From: Amorphophallus konjac
Taxonomy: Eukaryota; Streptophyta; Magnoliopsida; Alismatales; Araceae
DNA: 64,000 nt
Assembly (NCBI GenBank): GCA_022559845.1
Contig: CM040123.1
Coordinates: forward strand, 298,394,642 to 298,458,641
Direction: 5' to 3'
In this document: piece after piece, positions 11,027 to 21,476 of the stretch
Layout of the letters: each line of letters starts with the position of its first letter
Numbering within the stretch: position 1 is the stretch's first letter
Made by a program: the position numbers and the translations under genes
The notes under the pieces: generated by a model
Databases searched by the model: none
Seen by the model: only the letters and a program-made list of their open reading frames with translations
Told to the model about the DNA's origin: nothing

Positions 11027-12889
11027 ATGTCCGTCAATCAGCCCGATTCGATGTGGACGTTACATTTTGATGAAGCTATGAATTCACAAGGAAAGGGGAT
11101 CGATATTGTTCTCCTATCACTTGAGGGTATCACTATTCCGCTTGCCTCCCAGCTCGCATTTTCGGTAACAAATGACATAGCTGAGTATGAGGCTCTTCTC
11201 GCCGGACTGGAGGCCGCTCATCAATTCGGTGTTACCCAATTGCGGATTGTAGGTGATAGTCAGATTATTCTTCGCCAAGTGCTCACCAAATGCCGCACTC
11301 TTGATCCCAAACTTAAACCTTACCAAGAGCTTGCCTCTGCTTATACTAAGCTCTTCACTAAACTATTCTTCATCCATGTTCCTAGAGATCAGAACATCCT
11401 AGCTGATGCCCTCGCTTCTCTTGCTTCCTCCTTGATTTTCCTTCCCGAAAGAGACTTCCACTCAATCATCGTTCAAAAGCGTCTCACTCTTGCTATCAAA
11501 GATTCGGCGTTCCTTAGTATTAAAGAGGAGATGCTCAAGAAGGTTAAGGAATGTGGAATTATTGAGAACAAGGAGATCATGTTATTAGATTTAGAGGAAG
11601 AGTTGGATGATGAAGAAAAGCCGTGGTATTATGAGATTGCCAAGTATTGTCAGGATCAATCTTATCATGAAGAAGCCACGGATGAAGAGAAGAAAGCCAT
11701 CAGAAGAGTTGCTCAAAGATATACTCTGGTTGAAGGTGTGCTTTATAGAAGAGGTCTCATTGGAGTTCTGCTCAGATGCCTCGACGATGATGATTCTTGG
11801 AAGGTCATGGAAGAGGCACATTCAGGAGTGTGTGGGGGTCATGTCAATAGACAAATGCTAGCTAAGAAAATCCTTAGATTAGGCTTCTATTGGCCCACTT
11901 TAGAAGATGATTGTTCTATCTATGTCCGAAGGTGCGTCAAGTGCCAACTCCACGCCGACAAAATCCATTCTCCTGCTTCTTCACTCCATCCTATGTCCTC
12001 CCCATGGCCTTTTTCCATGTGGACTTTCGACATCATTGGGCCTCTTGGTGATTCAAACCTCCTCATAAAACGGAAATCATTTATACTCACGGCCACGGAG
12101 TACTTCACCAAGTGAGCGGAAGCGGAAGCATACGTGGAGATCAAAACGTCAACCGTCTGTAAGGTCATAATGAAGAATATCATTGCAAGATTCGGCATAT
12201 CAAGTACCATCATCACCGATAATGGACCGCAATTCATCTCTCAAGAGCTTCAAGACCTCTGTAATAGGTATAACATTGCATTGCATCATTCATCTCCTTA
12301 TTATCCGCAGGGCAATGGTCAAGCAGAGGCAACGAATAAAACCTTGATCAAAATCGTTAAGAAAACGTGCGAGGCTAATAAATTCGCGGATTGGCCAGAT
12401 AAGCTGGTTGAAGCTCTTTGGGCCTACCGCACTTCCATTCATACTCTTACTGGGCAAACCCCTTTTGCCCTCACTTATGGAATGGAGGAAGTAGTTCCTT
12501 ATGAGATTCTTATTCCTTCTCTTAGAGTGCAATTGGACAAGGAGCTCTCTATTGATGAACGCTGTGAATCTCTCCTTACACAGTTGGAACTCTTAGATGA
12601 GAAGCATCTGGCCACTGCCGAGCATGCGCACGTTTATCAAAATAGGCTTTCACATTTTTATCAAAAGAAAGTAATTGAGAGGAAATTTAAAGTTGGAGAA
12701 ATGGTGATCAAAAGAATCTTTGTAAAACTAGGTGGACCTCTTTCAAAGTTCCAACCAAATTGGGAAGGGTCCTATGTAATAAAAGAAGTTTATCCTGGCA
12801 ACGCTTACAAACTGGATAACGCTGAAGGGGAAGAACTGGCTCACCCTTTGAATAGACTGTACCTTAAGAAATACTACCCCTATGCCTAA
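11027..12889 (+). pseudogene. INT: Archaeal-type RNase H plus integrase
   Basis: The first ~140 codons form a second RNase H: FDEAMNSQGKG, then AEYEALLAGLEAA, then GDSQIILRQV and ADALASLAS, which give the D-E-D-D set. This extra domain is diagnostic of Tat elements. The integrase zinc finger follows (AHSGVCGGHVN ... CVKCQ, HHCC). The catalytic core has FDIIGPLGD, ITDNGPQF near 12217 and GNGQAEATNK near 12312, giving the D-D-E triad. A GPF-like C-terminal module (FQPNWEGSYVI) ends at 12889. A single TGA at 12113-12115, where the family has a conserved Trp, splits the frame. Confidence 0.9.
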
Positions 12890-13755
12890 AAATATATACA
12901 TATATATAAACACAAACAAAAACAATAAAAAAAGAAAAAGAAAAAGAAAAAAAAGAAAAAAAGAGGAAAATTGAAAAGTTGCAGGCTGGCATGGTGCATA
13001 GGCCACGAAACCTGAAGAATTCAAAGTCTCTAATTCATTTTTCAGTCTTGATGGTTGAACTTGGGGTCAACACTTATACACACTACACATTTTGCTCTTG
13101 AACTCAAGCGGTGCAAAGTCCGAGGAAAGTCAAAGCCTAACCGAAAGTGTAAAGACGTTACCCGTTCTCTTCTCTTCGGTCCACAAAGGGGGGGAGTTAG
13201 ACCCTGGGTAGATTACCAAACTTACCCGCCGCCCTAGTAGGTGGAAGTCAGGGCCCAAAAGGGAACAACATGCTACAAAGCCCAAGTACAATTAGGTTTT
13301 TATTTGAAAAAAAAAATCGAGTCAAATATAAAGAAAAGCATGATAAGAGGGTAAAGTCCCCGCAGGGAAAACCCTGGTCATAAGCATGCATGAATAAGGG
13401 CAAAAGGGCAACAACAAAAAAATTTCCTATGCCGAAGACCAAACCCCAATAGGCATAGAGTAGGGGAGGGAAATTCCCTCGGTCTTTCAAAGCCCCTTGT
13501 GGACTTCCCCAAAACATTTTCTTCTACCTCCCCATGGTATGTCTTAAGCCTGAAGGATGGCATAGACTAACCTTTGAGGATGCACAGCGCGAAGTCTTGG
13601 GTAAAAGCATAGGCCTTGAGCACGTTGATCCTCCATTAAATTATCCAAGAATGGTTAATGAATTTAAGATAATAAATAAGTAAGATCACGTGATCCATAT
13701 ACCATGCTAGGTCCAAAAGAATTTAAAAACAAAAAAAACAAAAATGATAAATAAA

Positions 13756-13990
13756 AAAATAGTTTTTATTAACGCCTGCGTAGGAGGGCGTCATTTCTGT
13801 GAATAGTGTCAGTCTGCATGTCGTCATTCAAAAAAAATAGTTTTTATTAACGCCTGTGCAAGAGGGCGTCATTTTTGTGAATAGCGTCGATCTTCATGTC
13901 GTCATTCAAAAAAAATGGTTTTCAATTAACGCCAGCGTACGAGGGTGTCATTTTTGTGATTAACGTCTTTCATAGAGTCGTCATTTAAAA
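13756..13990. repeat. Three tandem ~77-bp units carrying CGCC..GGCGTCATTT dyads
   Basis: Each unit starts TTTTTATTAACGCC or a close variant, contains GAGGGCGTCATTT and ends in GTCGTCATTCAAAAAAAAT or a variant. The third unit is the most diverged. The units are built from the same dyad motif that fills the other non-coding parts of this element. Confidence 0.8.
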
Positions 13991-14173
13991 GAAGAGAAAA
14001 AAATTGAAAGAAAAACTTGAAAAAAGAAGAGATTCCATGTCCACTGCTTTTCCCTTTGCCATATCATTTGCTTGTTTGCATTTTATGTGGGCATTCTTTT
14101 ATTCTAATTTTGCATTTGCTTGCTTGCATGTTGCATTTTTCTATGTCATTGGTATTTGCCTTAATTAATTAAA

Positions 14174-14246
14174 GGCTTGGCCCCTTGACCCGTCATCAAG
14201 GTTAAAATAATCACAACCCCTTGCCTATTGAGCAAGGGGCCAAGCC
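14174..14246. promoter_or_regulatory. 14-bp perfect inverted repeat
   Basis: GGCTTGGCCCCTTG at 14174-14187 is perfectly complementary to CAAGGGGCCAAGCC at 14233-14246, leaving a 45-base loop. It lies about 190 bp beyond the end of the antisense gene and 1.3 kb beyond integrase. It could shape transcript ends. Function not shown. Confidence 0.55.
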
Positions 14247-17008
14247 GAACAGATGAATTAACCTGTTTTGCTTAAATGTGAAATATAGGCATAGGAGTAA
14301 AGAGAAAAGAAAGAAACAAATCAAGTACACAAGTGTTCAAAACGATAACTCAGGTAACATCAAATTCTCATATGTATATATACGCATAAATATATGTGTA
14401 CAAAAATATGCAGGTGGAGGAGTACAGGTCTCTCTCTCTAACTCTCACCTCCACTCTCCTCTCTCCTACTCTCCGCCTCACCGTCGTCTCGGCGATGGGT
14501 CCGTGGAGGAGGCATGGACCCCCGAGAGGCAGTAGAAGCCCGAGCCTCCTCCTTCGCCTCGTTCCTCTGTCGGGTCGAGGAACCTGCCAGGTAGGTAGTG
14601 CTGGCGAAGGCGTTGGAGTGTCCCGCAGCTCGCGCCCACTCACGGCCTCTCTGGAGGCGCTCCTCTGTCGCTCGCAGCCGCTCCTGTACGACGGCCAACT
14701 GTGCTCTAATGTCCGCAAGCTCGCGCTCGCGCGCCATTCGCTCCTCCCTCTCACGGGTGCGCTCTCTCTTCTCCACCTCGAGGAGGATCCTCAGCTCGGT
14801 CACATCGCTAGGCAGCTCTTGTCGCCCCCTCAATGCCTCCTCTAGCTCTGCGACCCGTTGGTCACGGATCATCAGCTCGGTCCCGGCTAGAGCCGCCCGA
14901 GTAAGCGCGTCATGTAGCTCAATAGCCTGCATCATTCACAATTGGTTATAAGCATCATGGTATGATACTCTGTGAAGGAAGGGAAGTATATAAGGTCATG
15001 TTGCTTACCCTTGCCTCATGCCGCCTCGCCTCCTCCGCCAACTCTGTGATCCGCTGATCACGGGCCATGAGCTCGGTCTGGGCATGAGCAACCTGGGTGA
15101 GTGCCTCCTGTAACTCCGCAACCTGAAACATCACCATTCACACAAGTTTCTAATATTCATCCCTGAATTGAATTTTCAAAAAAAAACATATTCCTTTGAA
15201 TTTACCTGCTCCACCAGGTCGCGCTCTGCTACCTCGGCCCGTGCTACTTTGCCAGCAAGCAATCCCTGCAAGGAATCCACCACGATGCTCGGGTCCCTCG
15301 AGCTGGAGGCACCTCCTGTCCCTCTCCCTCCCGCTCCCTGCTGGGCACGCTACATTCATTGAAATTGTCAGAGGCTAAACATTAATAATTCAGGAATCAT
15401 TTGCATGTAGACAGTTGCACTCACCAGGGTCTCCAGGTCTGCCCGTGTCGCTGCAAGCTGGGCTTCCAGGCTATGGAGATGGACTTGCATGTCCATTACC
15501 GCTGCGTCCCGTGCATCTTGCATTCATCACATATTAATTGCATAATAAGCATACATCATTTAGGGAAAATGCATTCATACATACCCCTATGACCCTCATC
15601 TGGGGTCGGTCGGCGAAGATCTCCCAATAGTGCCGCAGGTACTTCGAGCTGTCCGCCGCCTGAGAGGTAACACGGGTCCCGCCATACTGCCAGTCAGCAT
15701 ACTGATCTAGGAACCATATCTGCCAATCGATGGTGATGGTGCGTCCGCGGGTCTTCCTACCAATCCCGCGTGGCTCTCCGACCTTGACCCACTCCTGGTG
15801 CAGGCGGAGGGTCCTCATCGCCAGTCTGAGCCGTAACGGCTCGATCATGTTCAGGTAGTGAACCCAAAGCTCATGCCCAAAATGAGGCCGGCCCACTACG
15901 ACCCAAGGCTGACCTTCCTCGGTCATACCCTGGTTGGGTCTCCAAACCACCTACATTCATGTCATCATATCATATCATCATATCATAAAGCAGGAAATAA
16001 AAGAAAATTGCATCATATTTTACACACGTGCTAGTGAGGCGGGAAAGTCGCGGAACTCCCGCCGAAGAACATGCAGCTCGTAGGCGTGTGGTGCTCCAGT
16101 CAGACACGACAGCCACCGCCGCGCTAGTGGGAAGGCCCCTTCGTCTCTGGGTCGGGGGCTGGTACGGCCCATCGGGATATATATGTGGCTCCACACCTGC
16201 ATTCATCAATTACATCACTAAACATTCATAAATATGCATAAACATATTCATAAGCATTTAAATAGCAAAGGAAAATGCATACCTGAAGAAAAGGCAAGAA
16301 GCCACTCACAGTCGTCTCTCAGCCTGTCTCCGTGGACAGATCGGCCATCAGGTGCGCAAGTAGGGCAGCTCCCCACGCATACCTCCAAACTCCCTCCAGG
16401 TCCTCAAGGATGCCTAGGAATCAGTAGTTCATCACATCCCCCTTCGTACCTAGCAGTAGCCTCCCGAGCATCAGGAACAAGAACCTTCTCTAATCCTGAT
16501 CTGCTCGCTCCCTCTGATCTGGGTCCTGGTAGTAGGCAGCCCGGGCTTTGCCTGTCAACCTCTCTGCAAACTCCCCCATAGACTCTCCTGGTCTCTTCCT
16601 AGAATCCCTTAACCCCATAGCTTAGGTCAAATCAGTACGGAAGATAGTCTTGCACTCTCTCGGGGTGTCTGCTATCGTCTCTAGCCCTAACAGCCTCTGG
16701 GATAGCTCCCTGTAGTCTGGAAGGGTCACTCCACTGACTGCCTCTCCGTCTACCCTCAAACCGGTGATCCTGGCAACATCCTCTAAACTCGGCACCATGT
16801 GCCCTCAGGGCATCAAAAATGCCCGACTGGTCCTGCCCCATCTCTCTCTCAAGACCTGGATCAAAGGCAGGTCGGGGCGCACTGGCTCAATGCTAAGGAA
16901 GGGGCCGAACCCCATCGCCTCTACCCGGGCCCTCTGAAAATCAGGTAACCCATGGTACGCTGCTTGGACCTGGGCCCAAGAGATCCGAGTCCGCATCACT
17001 CCCTGCCA

Positions 17009-17012
<4 letters not shown>

Positions 17013-17042
<30 letters not shown>
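17013..17042. repeat. (TA)n microsatellite in PMD gene intron 1
   Basis: About 15 TA units lie just upstream, on the - strand, of the exon-2 acceptor (TTTGTTTGGCAG). Confidence 0.9.
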
Positions 17043-17046
<4 letters not shown>

Positions 17047-17084
17047 AAAATAAAAAATCCATTGCTAACTAAGAATTTTCCATC

Positions 17085-17405
17085 ACTGTTTTAATTGACG
17101 ACCACCCCAGTGGCCGTTATTTCATCAAATGACGCCCAAGGCTATGACGTAATTCCCTTCAGTTCCTAATTGACGTCCCAGGCTGAGGCGCTATTTCTGA
17201 GGGTATTTCTGTCTACCAAGTTTTTTGTAATAAAAATATATAGCAATTTTTTTTTATAAAAAATATGGCAATTTTTCAAATAACGACATGGTTCGGGACG
17301 CTATTTCCTTATTATTTATTTTTAGAAAATCAAAAAAAAAAAGGAATTGACGACCTGCCCTCGGTCGTCATTTGAATTGACGCCGCCCCAGTGGTCATCA
17401 TTTAC
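17085..17405. repeat. Dyad-motif array (CGACC..GGTCGTCATTT) in PMD intron 1
   Basis: At least five copies of TTGACGNC N7-12 GNCGTNATTT lie here. The clearest has 7-bp arms GACGACC/GGTCGTC near 17349-17369. Confidence 0.7.
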
Positions 17406-18047
17406 TGTGGTTTGCAGGTTCGGTGTTCTCCCCTCCCAACAGCGATGGAAAATCAAAAACAAAATAAAAGAGAAAAAATAAAAAGTGGTAGGGATCGGGG
17501 TACCTACCTTGCTTGGCTCTGGTTCCATTAATCCTTCCCGCAACGGCCGGCGGGGAGGGGGAGCTTCTTCTTCTTTTTCTTCTTCTCCATCTTCATCATC
17601 TTCGTCATCCTCTTCGCCATCTTCTCCATCTTCTTCTCCTTCGTCTCCCTCTCCTTCTTCATCTTCTTCATCATTATTCTCGCCATCATCTTCTCCTCCT
17701 TCTTCTTCTTCTTCATTTGCTTCGCTTTCTTCTTCCTCTCCATCATGCTCCACTATCGGAGCATCTTCAGCCGCCGTGGGAGGAACTTCTTTCGCCGGCG
17801 TCGTGTTCTTCCTCGACCAAGTCAACGATGGCAGGGGCCATGACCCGTTGCCGTTTCCCGGAGCCTGAGCCTCCGATGTGAGCCATGGGGGGGTTAGAGA
17901 GAATGAGAAGGTGAGAAATGAGAGAAAGAGAGCAAGGCGATCGCGGTGTAGAGGGTGTGGATTAGAGAATGAAAATGAGGGAGGAAGGAGATGAATAACG
18001 GAAGGAAGAAGAAGAGATTTGGAAAGTCAAGTGGTTGAGTTCGAAAA

Positions 18048-18545
18048 GAATTAACGCCCGCGTGCAGTGTCATCATTTTGATAATAGACGCCCGTGTGCG
18101 CAGGCGCGAATTGGTGGAATTTTAGAATTTTTTGAAATATGTTTAATTGACGGCTGCATCAAAGGCGCCATTTAAGGATTAGGCGACGGCGCACAGGGTC
18201 GTCATTTTATGTTGCATGGGGATTTGTAACTGTTGTCAGGCAATGATTAGGCGAATGATAATCTTTTTCGAAATTTATTGACGATAGTATAAGGAGGCGT
18301 CATTTGCTTAATGGATGACTATTCCTAAGGCATTATTTTATGAAATTAAGGGAATATTCGAAAAGAATTTAAAATAATTAGCGCCCATTTGTTGGGGCAT
18401 CAATTAATTAACGACTGTGTTTTAAGGCGCCAATCATGGGGTTAATATTTGTTTATGAGAAATTGATCAAGATAATTGGCGACAAGGTGAAGGGCGTTCT
18501 TTCAAGAATTAGCGACCCCTGTAGCAGTCGCGTTTCAGTACAGAA
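18048..18545. repeat. Dyad-motif array between the two antisense genes
   Basis: Six or more degenerate copies of the same dyad lie here, such as TTAACGCCCGCGTGC..GTCATCATTTT and TAGGCGACGGC..GGTCGTCATTTT. They occupy the region upstream of the PMD gene ending at 14438 and downstream of the one ending at 18650. Otherwise non-coding. Confidence 0.65.
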
Positions 18546-18649
18546 GAATAGAATTAAAAGAAATTGGAAGTATTGATCATTCTAAATCCTCCTTTGGCTC
18601 AATTAAGGAAGGATCCTTTATTTTATTGAAGAAAAGCATCATTGCATTT

Positions 18650-20060
18650 TTAGTGAGCCACTTTGGGTCTCAATCCCCTAAGAGCTATTACATGGATCTT
18701 CCATTGTTCCTGGTCTTCTTCAATCCTCTCCATAGGCCGGTGTAACTTGCTGATCTGCCATAAAGCTTGGATTGTCTTGATCTCTTCCTCATCATCATTG
18801 GAACCTAGGTCCCGCCTCTTGATAGATGGGAGGTGAGACGCTTCCACGAAATAGTGGCGTAGAAGGCCAACTTGTGGTAGACACTGGTAGGCATTGTAGA
18901 GGATTAGTTCGGTGGTGCCCACTAGTCAAAGCTCCACTCCGGATGAGAGTCGTGCGCGAATGTCTTGTGTTTTAAGGAACCTCGATGCGCATGTGAATAA
19001 GTTTTTGGGCATAACTCTTTGGTGCTCTCTCCATTCCACCCTCCTCTTTACTTTTGGCACCCGATTCACTACTCTCTCACTCAATCCTAGTGTGCCCGTC
19101 ATATAGTGGAGTGGGCTCTTGAGGTATATCTTTGAGGCATTTTGGGTTTCCTCGCATGGATCGAATTTCAAGTGGAGGTCCGCCCAACTAGAGAACAAGA
19201 GCATAGACCCATATAGGGGCCTCCCCATAGCCGCCGAGGTGAGCCCGCTATAGAGATAGGCTAGCATCGCCGGTCCTATTCCCTTTCCTTCCCATATGCT
19301 AGCAATAATGCTTAATTGCTCTTCTTCTAGAAAATCTTCTGATGAAGTGAAGAGTAGTGCTCCCGCCAAGCATATCACAAAAGCCTTCATTACCTTCTCT
19401 AGATCATCTTCCTTGGCTTGGTCCATCCTTTTGTAAACACATGCCGCAAGCTTCATGAGATTGATCCCCTTGGTGGCCTTGATTTGATTCACTATGTTTG
19501 AGCTTGGAATTAAGCTTCATAGTACTTCATGCGCACCTATGCTTCTTGTCATACTTGCCATCTTCTCTTCATCTCCTTGCTTCATTCTCCTCAAGCCTAG
19601 GAGCATCATCGTTTCTTCTAGGAGTATAGTGGCTTCAAAGGTGGAAAATAAGAATGTATGTGTGGAAGGATGCCATATTTCTATAAGGGCTCCCATGGCG
19701 GCCCAATCTAGGTGTACATTGTCATAATGTTTGGTATGTGTGACCAAGCCTAGAAGGTGCCATCTAGAGAGGTAAGTCCTCATGTCAAGGGCAAGTTTTG
19801 AAAGAAGGAGGGGTAGCCATTTGATCTTGGTGAACATTCTTTCCCCCGGGATGTTTGGATAATCCTGAAGAAATCAAAAGAAGAAAGAATAATATAATCA
19901 TAATTTGAGAAGAAGGGTAATAATAGAAGCTTAATTCAATTTCAATCTTGATACTTACTTGATTGGCAGCTATTCTCCCACTTATATGGCCCTCAATTTC
20001 TGAGATTCTTTGAAATCCCACCTTAGTTTGCTTCAAGGGTCTTTGAAGAATCCTCTCCAT
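18650..20060 (-). pseudogene. Second antisense PMD-like gene, two exons
   Basis: On the - strand an ATG at 20060 opens a 34-codon exon ending GCCAATCAA|GTAAGT at 19959. A T-rich intron ends TTCTTCAG and exon 2 runs from 19864 to 18650. Exon 2 is one frame broken by only two TGA codons (19517-19519 and 18926-18928), each explicable as a CGA-to-TGA change. The product resembles the plant mobile domain: HPSTHTFLFSTFEATILLEE and MLLGLRR (the Trp..THTF..GE..TLEE block), then ICLAGALLFTS and PAMLAYLYSGLTSAA (the helical core). It is clearly diverged from the other antisense gene. The family assignment is by motif pattern only. Confidence 0.6.
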
Positions 20061-21456
20061 AGCTCTTTCACTGTTTTGCTGCAGTCGAACTTTAGTATTA
20101 CTGCTTCTGTTGCTGTCTCAGCAGGCTCGCACGGTAGTCTTCTTAGCTTGATGTGTTTTAGCAGAGCAGGTGCCTCTTATTTATAACTATTGAAGCTCTA
20201 TTGGGAGGTTGAAGAGAGATATTCATATTTGAGTTTGATTGGGTCTCTGGAGTTTTGTTTCCGAACAGGAAACGGGGCGGCGGAAGTTGCAGACAATTGA
20301 CGATAGAGCCGTTGCCGTCATTTCTTGAATCACGACACAGAGACATCGTTATTTATTTAACGCCCTTTCACTCAGGTGTTATTTCCAGTACGGTTCCGAC
20401 TAAGGCTAATTAGCGACCCAAGGACTATCGTCATTTCGTATTTATGCGCCTCTGCACGAAGTCACCATTTTATTGTTCTATGGCATTGTGATTATTTGAT
20501 GAACTTGCACTCTTATATCTTGATGAATTGATCATGTCATGAATTTTGTTGTGCTAATGATCTTTGAGCGCAGAAAAGAACAGGCTATGCAGATCTCGAG
20601 GTGCTCGGATTTCTTTTTTGGTGACATCATTCCCTCTTTGTATCTCCTCATGTATGCCTATTTACTATATGATACTTACTCTATTATAGTATATCAAGGA
20701 CCTTGTGGTTCTGATGAACCTAGAATTTGAGTTCCCCTTCATCAAAAATAGTGATAATTCAGGGGAGTCTTGATCACACGGATAGGCCGTTGGGTCATTT
20801 AAGGTTTGGGACGACGGTTCCACTTTTTGAGTTGATATGGACAAACGGGCTTCAGCTTAGTATCAGCTTAGAAATCTAGATTCTGACCAACTCTGGATGG
20901 CTTAGCAATATTATCCTTCATTATTTTATATTTTTAGTTTGTTTTAATCTTTTTCTTTTAGCTCAGCATGCATCATGTAGGACTTTGAGCTTTAATGGTG
21001 AGAAAATCTTCATATTAAGCCAGTAATGAGGGCCGCTCACTCTTGACTTGAATTGACATGAGATATTCCATTCAAAATTGAGTACTATGTTCTCTTTGAA
21101 GCCGCTTAGGCTGGTTCCTTGAAAGCATTCATTCGCTATTCCTATTTCTATTTCTATTTCTTTTCTTTCACCTTGGTTGTAGCACGTCCACATTAGCTGG
21201 TAACCGCTCTCCAACGGTGTCTCTCCTTTCATGCCCGCGTGCACATTTCATCTTCATTAGCTTAGTTCTTTCATCCAGTTCATTGTTGCTTTCTCGTAAT
21301 CATCTGAGGTTGTTTCATTCAGAATCATGGAAAGATTTCTAACACTTAGTGTCGGAGGCATGTCACATCACACCTTGGCATCTACTTTTCAGTCCGTTCC
21401 AACTTCATTCCGCTTGTTGCATTTTCACCTAATTCCATCTCACTCCCTTGCAAAGC
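20061..21456. other. Non-coding region upstream of antisense gene, before 3' LTR
   Basis: No credible coding sequence. Dyad-motif copies lie at 20280-20475 (TTGACGATAGAGCC..GCCGTCATTTC, TAGCGACCCAAGG..ATCGTCATTTC). This stretch would contain the promoter of the antisense gene starting at 20060. From 20500 to 21370 I see nothing distinctive. Confidence 0.55.
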
Positions 21457-21469
21457 AGATGCCAAGGTG
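21371..21469. promoter_or_regulatory. 13-bp inverted repeat abutting the 3' LTR
   Basis: CACCTTGGCATCT at 21371-21383 pairs perfectly with AGATGCCAAGGTG at 21457-21469. The right arm ends seven bases before the LTR and covers the place where a polypurine tract is expected. The sequence there (AAGGTGAGG) is only a weak purine tract. Confidence 0.5.
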
Positions 21470-21476
21470 AGGCAGC

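Larger units (their letters stand above)
12890..14437. other. Non-coding spacer between convergent gag-pol and antisense PMD gene
   Basis: No credible gene. It holds an A-rich tract (12895-12975), a stretch with many short open frames, three tandem ~77-bp units at 13756-13990 and a 14-bp inverted repeat at 14174-14246. It lies where the sense and antisense transcripts of the element converge. Confidence 0.6.
14438..17886 (-). pseudogene. Antisense PMD (MAIN-like) gene with coiled-coil tail, about eight exons
   Basis: Read on the - strand, consistent splice sites give exons near 17886-17511 (acidic Glu/Asp-rich N-terminus), 17002-16283, 16196-16030, 15950-15585, 15521-15424, 15355-15206, 15124-15010 and 14929-14438. 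Exon 2 holds the plant mobile domain: LERWG-type start (RERWGRTSRAFL), SLEDVARITGLRVDGEAVSG, then RYAWGAALLAHL. Exon 3 starts VWSHIYIPMGR and exon 4 starts VVWRPNQGM, both PMD-typical. The last exons are charged coiled coil. Exon 2 carries in-frame stops at 16805-16807, 16622-16624, 16490-16492, 16421-16423 and 16319-16321, and a frameshift lies near 17800. PMD proteins (MAIN/MAIL) act in gene silencing, and TE-borne PMDs are known from gypsy and MuDR elements. The role here is inferred. Confidence 0.75.

Noticed and set aside
17528..17881. Ser/Pro- and Leu-rich + strand frames and a Lys/Met-rich - frame
   Set aside because: They are shadows of the acidic first exon of the antisense PMD gene, whose GAA/GAT repeats open other frames.
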